Assembly: GCA_963281255.1 (NCBI GenBank)
Contig: OY725495.1
Coordinates: forward strand, 1,054,001-1,118,000
Length of the DNA stretch: 64,000 nucleotides
From: Aphrocallistes beatrix
Taxonomy: Eukaryota; Porifera; Hexactinellida; Sceptrulophora; Aphrocallistidae
Reading direction: 5' to 3'
Shown: positions 21,009 to 31,474 of the stretch, in pieces
How positions within the stretch are numbered: position 1 is the stretch's first letter
How the letters are laid out: the number at the start of each line of letters is the position of its first letter
Notes under the pieces: generated by a model
Told to the model about the DNA's origin: nothing
What the model saw: the letters and a program-made list of their open reading frames with translations, nothing else
The model's database searches: none
Program-made: the position numbers and the translations under genes

Positions 21009-21376
21009 TACAGTCGAACCCGTCTTCAGATATAGACATGTACGGTCCATAATATAGAGTGCCAGGTTGTAACGATGCGATGCAGTGGCAATCTATAAAT
21101 GCACTTTGAATATCACTGATGTACATCAAACTAGATCATCGTTCGGAATAGGGGTAGTAATAAACACTTTGTACTAGTTCTAAACATGAACGGGCCGTTA
21201 TTGACAGTTATAGATCCTTCAAGGGACCGGAAAGGGGGGGCGCTGCGTTGAGCAGGTGGCCGTTATACACAGGTCAATATTATAGGAAATCGGACGGGAC
21301 TGTTCACATGTTTTTAGGTAGCCGCCATGTGCAGATGATCGCTATATAGAGTTGGGATAAAGTAGGTTCGACTGTA
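21009..21376. mobile_element. MITE with TACAGTCGAACC ends
   Basis: Left TACAGTCGAACCCG, right 'gtaggttcgactgta'. Internal 'gcaggtggccgttatacacaggt' relates it to 3805-4110. 368 bp. Confidence 0.75.
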
Positions 21377-21530
21377 TACTGATTGTTTTTGAGATTTCAC
21401 TGCATTGATTAAATGTTTGTAGCCAATTATTTCGGGACGATTTCGGGATTAAAGTATTCATCGATCTCGGCATAGCATATCATATTTGTAATATAGTATA
21501 TAAATAATATTGAATTCAAAATTGATTATA

Positions 21531-21690
21531 GTACACTAGCCAGAAAACAAAGTATCTGAACACAAAAATGGATCTATTCATGAAGACAAATACTTTTAAA
21601 TGGTAGGAGATACAAGTACAACTGCGTAATTTAATTTCAGATTCTAAATATTCACATTGGAATTAGTCATATTATGTGTGTAAAATCTTG
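21531..21690. mobile_element. Family C MITE, left end only
   Basis: Begins TACACTAGCCAGAAAACAAAG and carries 'ggatctattcatgaag' and 'aattagtcat' as in 4165-4644, then diverges. Truncated. Confidence 0.6.
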
Positions 21691-21810
21691 AATTTATCGC
21701 TTTATTTATTTATGGTAATGAATAAATGCTCCCACACCCCGCCTTCGACGTCTGTGGCTGTGGTTGTTTTATCTAAAGTTGATTAATTGAATACATTTAT
21801 TATTTTATAG

Positions 21811-22095
21811 GTTATAAAGGATGAATATATGATGCACTTCTTTAATTTTGATAAATACAACTTGGCTAAACAGACATTACTTCATTTAATTTCTGAAAGA
21901 GGAACCAGAACTCAACGGATTGTGAAGAATATTGGAACATTGATATGTGCATACATTGATCAACATATGAAAGAAAATCGACATTTAAAAGTTGATCTAA
22001 ACATAGCAGATACTGCTGGTTGGACACCATTTTTGCAATTGTGCTATAAGAATGATCCTTTAGCTTTATCAATGGCACGTTTTGCTCATTTACAG
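21811..22095 (+). CDS. LRRK-like gene exon 3 (ankyrin repeat)
   Basis: Residues 417-511, phase 0 at both ends; acceptor 'tattttatag', donor 'cag|gtataa'. Reads VIKDEYMMHFFNFDKY, KQTLLHLISERGTR (ankyrin-like TLLHLI) and ends with the clear repeat LNIADTAGWTPFLQLCYKND, RFAHLQ. Lies after a 7.8-kb intron full of MITEs. Confidence 0.85.
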
Positions 22096-22830
22096 GTATA
22101 ATTTACTCTTTATTATTATTTCTTAACACATTCCCATCCCAACACTGTGAGGTCTCTCACCATAATAGTCCAGATAAATACTAAAAATGTATTGATACCT
22201 TATACACAAATTTCGGATCATATGAGTCTAAGTGTCCCGTGAAAAAATATGAGAAGTCCAACTTTCGGAAGAAAGTTTTTTTTTGTATGCCATCTCCGAT
22301 AAACCGATTCTTGATACAATTCTCCCTAGAATTATTTTAAAATTAGCGGCACCAACTATTCTTGTTATCAGAATTTCAAGTAGAACTCGCTGATTCATTG
22401 AAGAAAATATTTTTCAAGTCGGACACTCTGTTCGGAGTTGTGGCCTAATAATCACGTGGTACGGTCAAACTTCCCCCTCTATTGTCAAAATAGTATAATT
22501 TTGAACCATTAGTATTAGAGCTTAGCTTTAAATTGAACACAATTTCATATATTTTGATTATACGTACTACATTTCAAGCTAAAACTTTGGAATAGGAAAT
22601 AGCACTAGCCAATAGCAGAATGTTTGTAAAATTCTCAATATCGATATCCTTACTAGTATTAAACTTAGGGTTTCCAATCCCGGACCGTTTTTCTAATCCC
22701 GGGATTATCGGGGCTTACAATTGTAACACATTTGTAATGAATATATTTTAACGATGATAATTATAATATGCTGATCTAATAATACTGAAGAAAACAAAAA
22801 TAAAATTTAGGGTAGTATCGTTGATGTAAT
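22096..22830. other. Intron 3, proximal part
   Basis: No element or coding sequence recognised. 'gtttccaatcccggaccg' and 'aatcccgggattatcggg' near 22670-22710 form a small GC-rich palindromic block. Confidence 0.4.
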
Positions 22831-22857
22831 AATCATGTGTTCTCACTGCATTTAGAT

Positions 22858-23022
22858 TTGGCATCAAAAAATTTAACAATTGTCAAGTTTGATAATTTTT
22901 CGGGTGATATTGATTATAACAGTAAGACAGACTTATTTAGAGATGTTATCTCCCTTATAATTCATCTATGTGAGCCTAGGCGCCTATGGCGGACACTTTG
23001 TTATCGCCAGCCGCTTTTAATT
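22858..23022 (+). mobile_element. Triple-hairpin family, 3' fragment
   Basis: Contains 'gataatttttcgggtgata', 'cagtaagacagacttatttagag', and a hairpin 1/2 remnant ('aggcgcctatggcggacactttg'), ending at 'cgccagccgc' without the last hairpin. Confidence 0.7.
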
Positions 23023-23059
23023 AGATAATAAACATATTCCATGGATTACTCAATATAAG

Positions 23060-23965
23060 GCCTCACAGTAACTTGCGGATTTTGGACTAGGCATGCGGTA
23101 GAAGACGGTTGAACTAATACATGGGCTGCCCAACATCAGTAACCAGTAACCACGCAAAAGAGAGCTTAGGAATGTATTACCAGCATGTATAAGTATGATA
23201 TCAAAGTACCCATTTCCGTTGCTAAATTTGAGATTAGTCATCATATGATTGCGCAATTTAGTTTATATTTATGCCAAATTTAGTGATTTTCAGAGGCCGT
23301 TTAAGGACACTTCTAAGTGCTTTTAATAAGAAGTTTTTCTCCTAGAACTGTGCTGTTAATGGGTTAATGCGAAAATAAATTTTTTTAGGGAATGTTGCTA
23401 CATTTCAGCGTTGCTAGGGAAACACATTTGGGTGAGTTGGGGTTATATCTTGAAAACCGCATTAACTAGGCATCCAAATTTGATCCTATCTGATAGCCAA
23501 TAGACTACTTCGTATTAAGCGATAATATAATTTTTGTGTCTAAATTCAATGGTTAACGACTTATTAGACAATTCATCATATTAGTCACATTTGATAATTT
23601 GTTTGATAACTCGTAAACCAGTGAATTTAGACATACATTTATACACATTATCGCTTAATAAGAAATAGTCTATTGGCTATCAGATAGGGTCATTTTGAAT
23701 GCCTAGTTATTGCGGTTTTCAAGATATAACCCCAACTCACCCAAATGTGTTTCCCTAGCAACGCTGGAATGTAGCAACATTCCCTGAAAAATTTGCTTTT
23801 CGCATTAACCCATTAGCAGCACAGTTCTATCTAACTTCTTATTAAAAGCTCTTAGAAGTGTCCTTAAAAGGCCTTTGATACCATATTTATAAATGCTGGT
23901 AATACATTCCTAAGCTCTCTTTTGCATGGTAAATGATTTGGGCAGTCCAAAATCAGAAAGTTACT
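23060..23965. repeat. Fold-back palindrome, ~430-bp arms (family D)
   Basis: The left arm ('aacttgcggattttggac', 'gagagcttaggaatgtatt', 'gcgttgctagggaaacac', 'tgatagccaatagactac') is mirrored almost completely by the right arm ('gtctattggctatcag', 'gtgtttccctagcaacgc', 'aatacattcctaagctctc', 'gtccaaaatcagaaagtt'). The centre is near 23570-23605. The outer ends lie next to the sequence 'cctcacagtaactt'. A transcript of this intron would fold into a long near-perfect hairpin. Confidence 0.85.
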
Positions 23966-24440
23966 GTATTTTTTTTTGCATTAACATCAGGAAGGCTCCT
24001 CTTTTTCGAACGTTTCATCATTTCTGATGTGATTGGACTACTCATCATGTTGTCGCTCAATGGATTTACTGGTGACTCCTTAGAATTACCGATGCATTCC
24101 GCAGGCATCGATACCTTCTAGTCTTCACTCTTGATGCTATGAATCTTTAATTCAAGCTCTGATAACTCAGCTTCAGCTTCAGCAGGTCCACCTCCAGTCT
24201 CCTTCGCAGATGAAGTTTTATCGCTGATTATTCGCTTACATTTGCTTATCATCGTTCGTTCTTCGTATTCCGTATATTTCAGTAAAGGTATTCCCAATAA
24301 CTTCTCAAGTCCTGCTCTTCTCTTTAAAGGTTAGCGAAGAACTAAATTGCCTAATATAGTTGAGATTTGTTCTCTTGCCTAAATCATAACCAAGGTTGCA
24401 GTAATAGCCGAATCGATTAAACCATAGCTTCTAAATAGAA
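23966..24440. other. Intron 3 spacer between two fold-backs
   Basis: Nothing firmly recognised; an open frame of about 60 codons at 23933 straddles the fold-back edge and is not convincing. 'ccttagaattaccgatgc' and following contain no known motif. Confidence 0.4.
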
Positions 24441-24444
24441 GGCT

Positions 24445-25240
24445 ATTTCACTGGTTTTAACTATTGCGCAATGGCTACTTTTAAGACAAATTATGCCGAT
24501 TTTCTGACCTGTCTTAGCACACTTTTAAGCATTGTTAGCAGATGATTTTTCGCTGAACCATGTTCAGGACCAGATAATACGAAATTTTTTAAATTTTCAA
24601 TGGAATGTTAGTACATTTCAGCGTTGCTATGGAATCCACTTTCAGCAATTAAGGCTGTAAAGGTATAGTAGTTAGACATTAAAATTTGATCTAATATAAA
24701 AGGGAATACCCTACTTCCCATTAACTGACAATACAATTCATACTTCTAAATTCAATGGTTTTCGAGTTATTGGACAATTTACCAAATGCCACAATAACTT
24801 AGTTAATGAGAAGTAGGGTGTTCCCTTTTATATTCGATCAATTTCGAATGTCTAACTGCTATACTTTTTAAGATATAGCCTTACTAATTAATAATTATCC
24901 CCGCTTGGCGAGGTGTTTTGTTGCGTCATTTCCTGTTTAAGTCATTTTGGGCGGGGAAGCCATACAAGTTTGGGGTCTTACTAAAAATAGAAAAAACACT
25001 AAGTCAACCGCAGGATAAATATTAATTGCTGAAAATGGATCTCCATAGCAACGCTGGGATGTACAAACATTCCATCGAAAATTTCCAAAATGTTCGTATT
25101 AACTGATCCTGAACTTGGTTCTGTGCGAAAATCATTTGCTAACAATGCTTAAAAGTGTGCTTAAAGTTAAAACAGGTCAGAACTACACCCGTTGTCAAAA
25201 TTTCGATTAGTCATCATATTATTGTGCAACAAATAATTTT
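24445..25240. repeat. Fold-back palindrome (family D), right arm interrupted
   Basis: Left arm words 'ttaagcattgttagcagatg', 'tttcagcgttgctatggaa', 'aagggaataccctacttc' are mirrored by 'gaagtagggtgttccctttt', 'tccatagcaacgctggga', 'catttgctaacaatgctta'. The axis is near 24775. The right arm is broken at about 24885-25018 by foreign sequence containing 'gtcattttgggcggggaag', a fragment of the 17.3 kb TACAGT MITE. Confidence 0.8.
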
Positions 25241-26200
25241 AAACACGATTTTATAGTATAATATAATTTTGTCGTGTTTAACTTATCCACTAGCGAATTA
25301 TTGATGTCGAATGAGTTTCAGTAGGAGTGGATGATTTTGGCATGGTCAGAAATTGACTGTAGGAGAAAGATACATGGCCTGTTCATTCGCTTGATTAAGA
25401 CCCATTTGGAATCCCTGATATGTTATAAAGAAACGAAAAAATTCTTTTTGAACGCCTAGAAAAACTAGAATTGCTTTTGCCGGTTGATTCAAGCTTTGAA
25501 AGGATAATCCTTAAATTTTAGATTAAGTCATAGTAAGAATGCCTAATTGAATTAGAAATGCATTAAACTAAGGACTGGCATACACGAAAAGTTAATAGTG
25601 TTTGTCATATATTTTGCTTCTTAATTTGTAGTTGTTTGGGAGGAAAACAATTTCTTTACACATATTAGATATTAGCATAGCAATTCTTTATTACTTTGAA
25701 AAAGTAATATATTTGTGGTAAAATGTTTATAACACAAATGCGTCATTATGTACATAAATCAAGATTAAGTACGAGACTTCTTCATTATGATGAAAGTATT
25801 CACGCTAAAGCAGCCCATCTCGTATATTCCTTTTTGACGAAAATAATTGATTGATTTATGTCAATTGAGTACTTCAATTAATTGCTTTATTTATGGATGA
25901 CAAAATCATCAATTTATCACCATTTTCTGTAGATATCATTCCTGTTAAAATGCAAAATTCTAAAATGCTCTCAATTTTTTCACACTTTAAAACACTTAAC
26001 TATTTGGAAACATTGTCAAACTTTCTTAATGTCTCTTAAAAGTGCAAAAATGTCTTAAAATTAGTATCTATAAGCAAATTACTAGAAAATTTTCTCATTC
26101 AAAACGAAACAAAACGTAAGTTCTAGTTTGATAATCAAAAAATCCTTCTTTAGACAAAGTACTAGTTAAACTTTCCTATTCTCCACCTAAGAGCGCCAAA
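25241..26200. other. Intron 3 spacer
   Basis: AT-rich, no gene or well-defined element recognised. Confidence 0.4.
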
Positions 26201-26204
26201 GCCA

Positions 26205-26600
26205 CTTTTGGGATTCAAAACTCGTCACATGAAACAACAACCTGTCACGGGAGCTTTTTGCAAAAATTTCAACCTCCATACCTTTGTGTCATTATCTCAG
26301 CGAATTCATGCTATCGTGATTATTTTGACAGCTATCTACGCAGAATGATCCAGGATTTCACCCCATGTGCTTATAATCGAGATACGAGGCAGTTTTTGCG
26401 AGTAATGATGTATTAAAGTATACCACAAAAATAGGGGAGACCTTTAACTTCAAAGCATTATAACTCGTAAAAACGGCCTCATATATGAGTAAACGAAGTG
26501 AAGCCCGACCATTCTGCGTTGTTTGCCGTCAAGAGAATCACGATAACATGAAAACTCACTGAGTTAGACAAACACAAAGGTTCAAAATTTTTGTTGAAAC
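26205..26600. repeat. Fold-back palindrome (family B copy)
   Basis: The left arm 'aacctccatacctttgtgt', 'gcgaattcatgctatcgtg', 'gagatacgaggc' is mirrored by 'gcctcatatatgag', 'cacgataacatgaaaactc', 'acacaaaggtt'. Same family as 2061-2406 and 42190-42500. Confidence 0.75.
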
Positions 26601-26652
26601 TATTAAGCTCCGATTTGACTGAAATTTGCGAGTACTTTAATATAGTATATGA

Positions 26653-26720
26653 CAGGGGTTCTTAAACTTTTAGACCCCATGTCCCCCTTGGCCAATCTGT
26701 GAATTATCACGCCCCCTACG
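26653..26720 (+). mobile_element. hAT-like left terminus
   Basis: CAGGGGTTCTTAAACTTTTA followed by 'gaccccatgtcccc' is the kind of end seen in hAT/Charlie-type elements. No matching right terminus was identified; it may belong with the transposase fragment at 27835-28190. Confidence 0.4.
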
Positions 26721-27834
26721 CGGCTACACCTACACTTTTTCAGACTACAAAACTCGGAGAACACACCTATTTTCTAATATAATTAAAAATATTTATTTAA
26801 ATCAAATAACTCTATCAATGTGAAGGATGTAACTTTCTTTTCACGAGTTTTTTAATTCTTGGGGTGTGTCAGAGATAGCATTACTGATGACAGTAAACCC
26901 ATATTTGATGTAGTATTCTAAATATTTCCTCTATTCAGCACAACTAGCCATTAGGTATAGGAAGTTATAGTATCGATACTGGAATCTAAAACTATTGTCT
27001 ATAAAAAATTAGAAAGATTCCATTAGTTCCCTGTGAGCTATTGAGAATAATTGCGTTTTGACCCCCCATAGTATTGTAATATGCACTTTATTTTACAATT
27101 TTTTCATTAACTTGTATTTTGCACAGTAGAAATTTCTGTCCCAACTATTTCTTGTTAAAGTTATCTAGGAGATAGATATCGTTAATAATAGATAATGCTA
27201 ACCAAATTGCAATTACTTACTCACTAAATACTAATCGCTAATCTTATTAATAGAATGCCCTAATTGACCAAATCAGGCTTTTCAAAGAGTGACGTAATTA
27301 TGTGCAAAAAATGTTCAATCTAATCATTTTCTAAAGCAAAGGTGTATTTGATTACAGTTACAGAGAACGGAATAGATTTGATTTGTTGCCCAAAATGATT
27401 AAAGAATATGTGTCGTCACAATAGGTACGGTAATATATCTAAACTATGGGAATTTGAAAAATCAGATTAACCATAAACATTATTTAATATTATTTATTAA
27501 ATCAACACGTTTAATATAATTATCGCATCCTTACTATTAAAACTCGATTATTGTCTCTCATTGGCGTAGCAACATCGTTTTGCGATGGAGGGGCGATAAC
27601 GAGCGAGGAAAAAATTTAGGTTGTCTACCCCCCACGGAAATTTAGGTAGTATCTAGTACGTATGTGCCTAGAATAAGTTAGTGAATAGTAACTTGGTTTT
27701 GCCCTATCAAAACTGATTTCTAAACCAGGCAAAACTGGTCAATTCTAACTACTGGCATGCTTGAATATTAAGAAAACGTAGAAAACTTGTTAAGATAATA
27801 ACTTTTGATTTGGTCATAAACTAAATGGGTTCCT

Positions 27835-28192
27835 TGAAATGCTTAAGAAGGACATGACTCGTGTCCTATTCTTGAAAGACTTGTTCAAGGTGTTGCAGCT
27901 ATATGCCACTCTTCCTTGCACCTCGTGCTCCGCGGAGCGGTCATTCAGCTGCCTGCGTAGAATCAAACGTATTTGAGAACCACAATGTCACAACAGCGCC
28001 TAAACCACGTCGCCGGAATCCACATACACCAACAGGAGATGGACAAAATCAATAGACAAGAGTTATTGGATGAGTTTGTGTCACGAAATCAGTTTAGAAA
28101 AAATGTTTTTTTCATTCAGCAAAGACATGAATTAGGCTATTATGTTTTTCGATTTAAATCAGCTCGTAATATTTGGGTAAAAGGGTGAGATA
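27835..28192 (+). pseudogene. hAT transposase C-terminal (dimerisation) domain remnant
   Basis: Reads FLEMLKKDMTRVLFLKDLF, TLPCTSCSAERSFSCLRRIK, then after a frameshift near 27970 YLRTTMSQQRLNHVAG and about 45 further residues. CSAERSFSxLRRIKxYLRTTM is the conserved hAT dimerisation motif of the ZMYM/TTF type. The preceding catalytic core is absent. Pieces at 27545-27650 and 28205-28290 carry GGAGGGGCGAT/ATCGCCCCTCC words in opposite sense and may be the degenerate element ends. Confidence 0.8.
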
Positions 28193-28304
28193 ACACGCTA
28201 CTTCATGGAGGGGCGGGGTGGGATTTTAGTAATGGCCGCCCTCCCATGGCCAAAGGCATGGAGGGGCGATGCCCCCCCCCCTATTCTACGACTATGTTGT
28301 CTCT

Positions 28305-28788
28305 ATAATGTATATATCTGTAACGAATTGATTGAAGCTAGGCACAGAAAGCTGATTTTTGGCATGTGGGAGTCTTTTAGCAATGTCTCCACTAAGTTCT
28401 GACCTCAGACCAAAATGTCAACTCATCATGGAATTATGACGTCATTGTCACCTTTTTATAATTAGAAATTTCAGTTTTTTACTATAATTAGCCATTTTAG
28501 GTGATAGAAGGCTGAAAATTAATAAAATATGTATATTAATATATCTCAAATATGATAACTCTCATCAAATGATGACTCAATACTGTTATTACGTCATCAT
28601 TACGAATCAAAAATTGACAATTTAGTGATCTTTCAGTGATATCCATTATGACAGTAAGACAGACGTATTTAGAGATGTTATCTACCTTATAATTAATCAA
28701 TGTGAGCCCAGGCGCCCAAAGGGCGCCTCCGTCGGACTCAAAGTGTCTGCCAGCCGCGCACCACAATCAAGCGAAGCGCGATTGTTTC
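28305..28788 (+). mobile_element. Triple-hairpin family, full-length short copy
   Basis: Runs from 'tatatctgtaacgaattg' to the hairpin cluster at 28710-28786. Hairpin 1 is perfect at 28710-28728 (arms AGGCGCCC/GGGCGCCT around AAA); hairpin 2 is imperfect; hairpin 3 has 'caatcaagcgaagcgcgattg', where both arms carry matching changes relative to other copies (CAAGC..GCTTG to CAATC..GATTG), consistent with stem maintenance. About 480 bp, non-coding. Confidence 0.8.
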
Positions 28789-28866
28789 TAATATCACGCA
28801 TACCCTTATCTACTACACGAATAATGCAATTGCTTTGCGCTCAAATGGTAAAATCGAGGCTTGTGC

Positions 28867-29755
28867 CTCAAAACCACACATACATAACGGAAAAGTTGGA
28901 CTTTTGTCAATTATTAAACACTCAAAAGAAGATATTGGCTTAATAATATGTCAAACAAAAATCGAAATGAACGAATTTAGAAGATTTAAAACAATGTCTA
29001 AAGGTAATTGATATATTTTATAGTTTACTAATGCCTGAGTCAATTCTTTATCGAAGTTTTCTTCATATACATTCACCGGGTGGAGAAAATACTGCCTTTC
29101 CGGATAGGAAATGACTGCCTAAGACGTAGGAAAATTTTGACTTTCTTCATACTCCTTTGCTTCATTTAGTATATCAACAATTTCTGACCAGCAACGTGGA
29201 CACAGCCTTGGTACCAGGTATAGCTGAAATGCCAAAACTTGACAAATCCATGGTCGTAATATTAGTAGTTTATTTACTAATTATTCAATGTATATAAAAC
29301 AGGGGTTTGTCTAGGTGCTTGCCGGAACTTATAGGTGCCAGCCTGGTATCGTCTGAGGGGCCAAGGTACTTGCAGCGTAACTCGATTTTGGTGCCGGTTT
29401 ACCACTACCCCTGGAATTACAAGATAAACCCCTGTTTGAGTACCATATTACCTTTATCACATGCTAAAAAGTGCCGGACTGGAAAGTCCTAGATAACCCA
29501 TGATAATATAAATGGTTCAAAAAACTTTGTGGATGATTGCAGACTTATCTCTGATAAGTATTCTTCTCCATGATGTTGAAAAGGATCAATACAGAACTGG
29601 TTAAGAGATGAAAATTTGAAGGGAGACTTTTTTATGATGAAGGCAAATAATATCCATGTCCTTTTTGATTCCAACGATTAAGCCAATATCTTCTTTTGGT
29701 AGTAAGTAATTGACAAGAGTCAAACTTTTCTGCTAGTATGTGTGGTTTTGTGGTA
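28867..29755. repeat. Inverted-repeat-flanked segment with nested hAT MITE
   Basis: The left arm ('cctcaaaaccacacatac', 'ttgtcaattattaaacac', 'gaagatattggcttaa') is mirrored at 29683-29752 ('ttaagccaatatcttcttt', 'taattgacaagag', 'tatgtgtggttttg'). The interior is unassigned apart from the MITE at 29300-29434. Confidence 0.7.
29300..29434. mobile_element. hAT-type MITE (135 bp)
   Basis: Left CAGGGGTTTGTCT, right 'aagataaacccctg'. GC-richer than surrounding DNA. No clear target duplication. Confidence 0.7.
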
Positions 29756-30949
29756 CATAGACCGTTCGATTTAAAAATGTATGAAAACCACATATCTCAC
29801 ATTCAAGAAATAATTGTGTAAGGCAACACTAATGGACTCCAAATACGACTTCCTATATAACAATAATACATATCACATATCTAACTTCAGCGAATTACGA
29901 GATATCAATAATACACAATGGACCCGAGATTGACAGTCGATAGTCCATACTATTAAGCAGTATATGCCTAAATACCTAATTTGAATGATTTCAAACCAGC
30001 ATGCTCAATGAATTCCCCTTATATGACATTCTATTCGATAATAGTGCATTTATCAGGTCTAACTACTATAACCAATTGAGTTATAGCTAATTAATGCCAT
30101 ATATGATAAGATGTGAAACCGCAAAAGTCAAAAATTAAAAGTAATCGACCGAAATGAATGTGTCCAATGTATTCCTCATATATGAATATTCATCAATAAT
30201 GCTATATTTTACGATTTGGAAAACGACGAGGAGAATTCGACGCATGATCGGACAAACACAATTTGGCCTCAACATATCTAACTTTTCAGAATTAACCAAC
30301 TTATCTGCACATTTTGATCTAATTTATCTGTAACATCAAAGCAAACTAACTCTACATTATCTAACTGGACTACATTATCAAAAGAATGCAACTTTTTGAC
30401 GTTATCTAAAGTATCTTCCTAAATCTTAGTACCGACAGTTCGCCCCCAAATAGATTTGGCACAACGCCTGTTTCTTTTCTCCAAAGCTTTAGTCAACAAA
30501 TATCAAAGCAAAATGCGAATATTAATTGATAAAATTAGACTATCGACTAATTGATATATGATAAATCAATATCAACGAGTTTTGAACAAGGACAGTCGTA
30601 AAGTTTATTGCATTGAATTGCCAAATATTTACTAAACGATGTACTACTATAATTATACTTTGAATAGTACATTTAGAATAGTGCTTCTTAATCAAGTACT
30701 AGGGATAAACACAAGATATATTTACATAATCTTAGCTAAGTTGAAGTCCTAAGTAGGGTCGAACCAGACCAGTGAAAAATTTAATCGACCATAGATTCAC
30801 CAAATCTTAACTTAATTGCTTCAAAATTTTCCGCACAAACTTCCAGACCTTTGCAATATCTACAAGTTATTCGATAGCTCATATAATTTTTGAGATATTT
30901 AAAATATTCAATAATCAGGACTGAATTATTATTTTATACCATTTAATAT
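29756..30949. other. Intron 3, distal part
   Basis: AT-rich. 29780-30210 contains decayed family D-like words ('acctaatttgaatga', 'ccatatatgataagatgtgaaaccgc') similar to 16560-16620 and 18150-18180. No coding signal. Confidence 0.4.
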
Positions 30950-31430
30950 TACAGTAGAACCTCCATAAGTGGGGGAGCAAAAATGTGCCTACTCCCCCGT
31001 TCCCCACTAATGATTGTGTACAATAATCACAATATATTTAGCCAAAATGTTTTAAAAATCCATTTATAGTAAATCAAGTTATTTTTTGTCATTTTAGGTC
31101 TATAATACATCTAGTATTTCGTTCATTTTCTGACTTTGGATCAAAATATTGTCAGCCCAGATGATCTGAAAATTACTTTCGAGCTGAAATCGGGTCAAGT
31201 TAAGACACAACCTTATAACCAACTGTAAATTGTGTCCAGATATCCGCTCTTTCACCACTTTATCCACAGTTAAAGAGGTTAATTTTAATGGCAAAATAAT
31301 ATCTTCAATTTTTATCTCCACCATTCCCCACTTCCCCACTCATCGAGGTTCATTTGTTTGGAAAAGAATAAAAATTGCCTAAATTTGGTTCCCCAAATAT
31401 AGAAACTCCACTTGTAGAGGTTCTACTGTA
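30950..31430. mobile_element. MITE, TACAGTAGAACCTC ends, next to exon 4
   Basis: Left TACAGTAGAACCTCCATAAG, right the inverse of TACAGTAGAACCTCTACAAG. The interior has 'actcccccgttccccact' and 'ccccacttccccactcat'. Its right end is 44 bp from the exon 4 start, so little native intron sequence remains for the branch point. A 79-codon minus-strand frame inside is not recognisable. Confidence 0.8.
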
Positions 31431-31474
31431 TCATTTTTTTATGTCTCATATTTATATATTTCACTTGAATTTAG

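Noticed and set aside
31100-31339. Minus-strand 79-codon protein inside the MITE before exon 4
   Set aside because: Lies wholly within a non-coding MITE, no recognisable motif.
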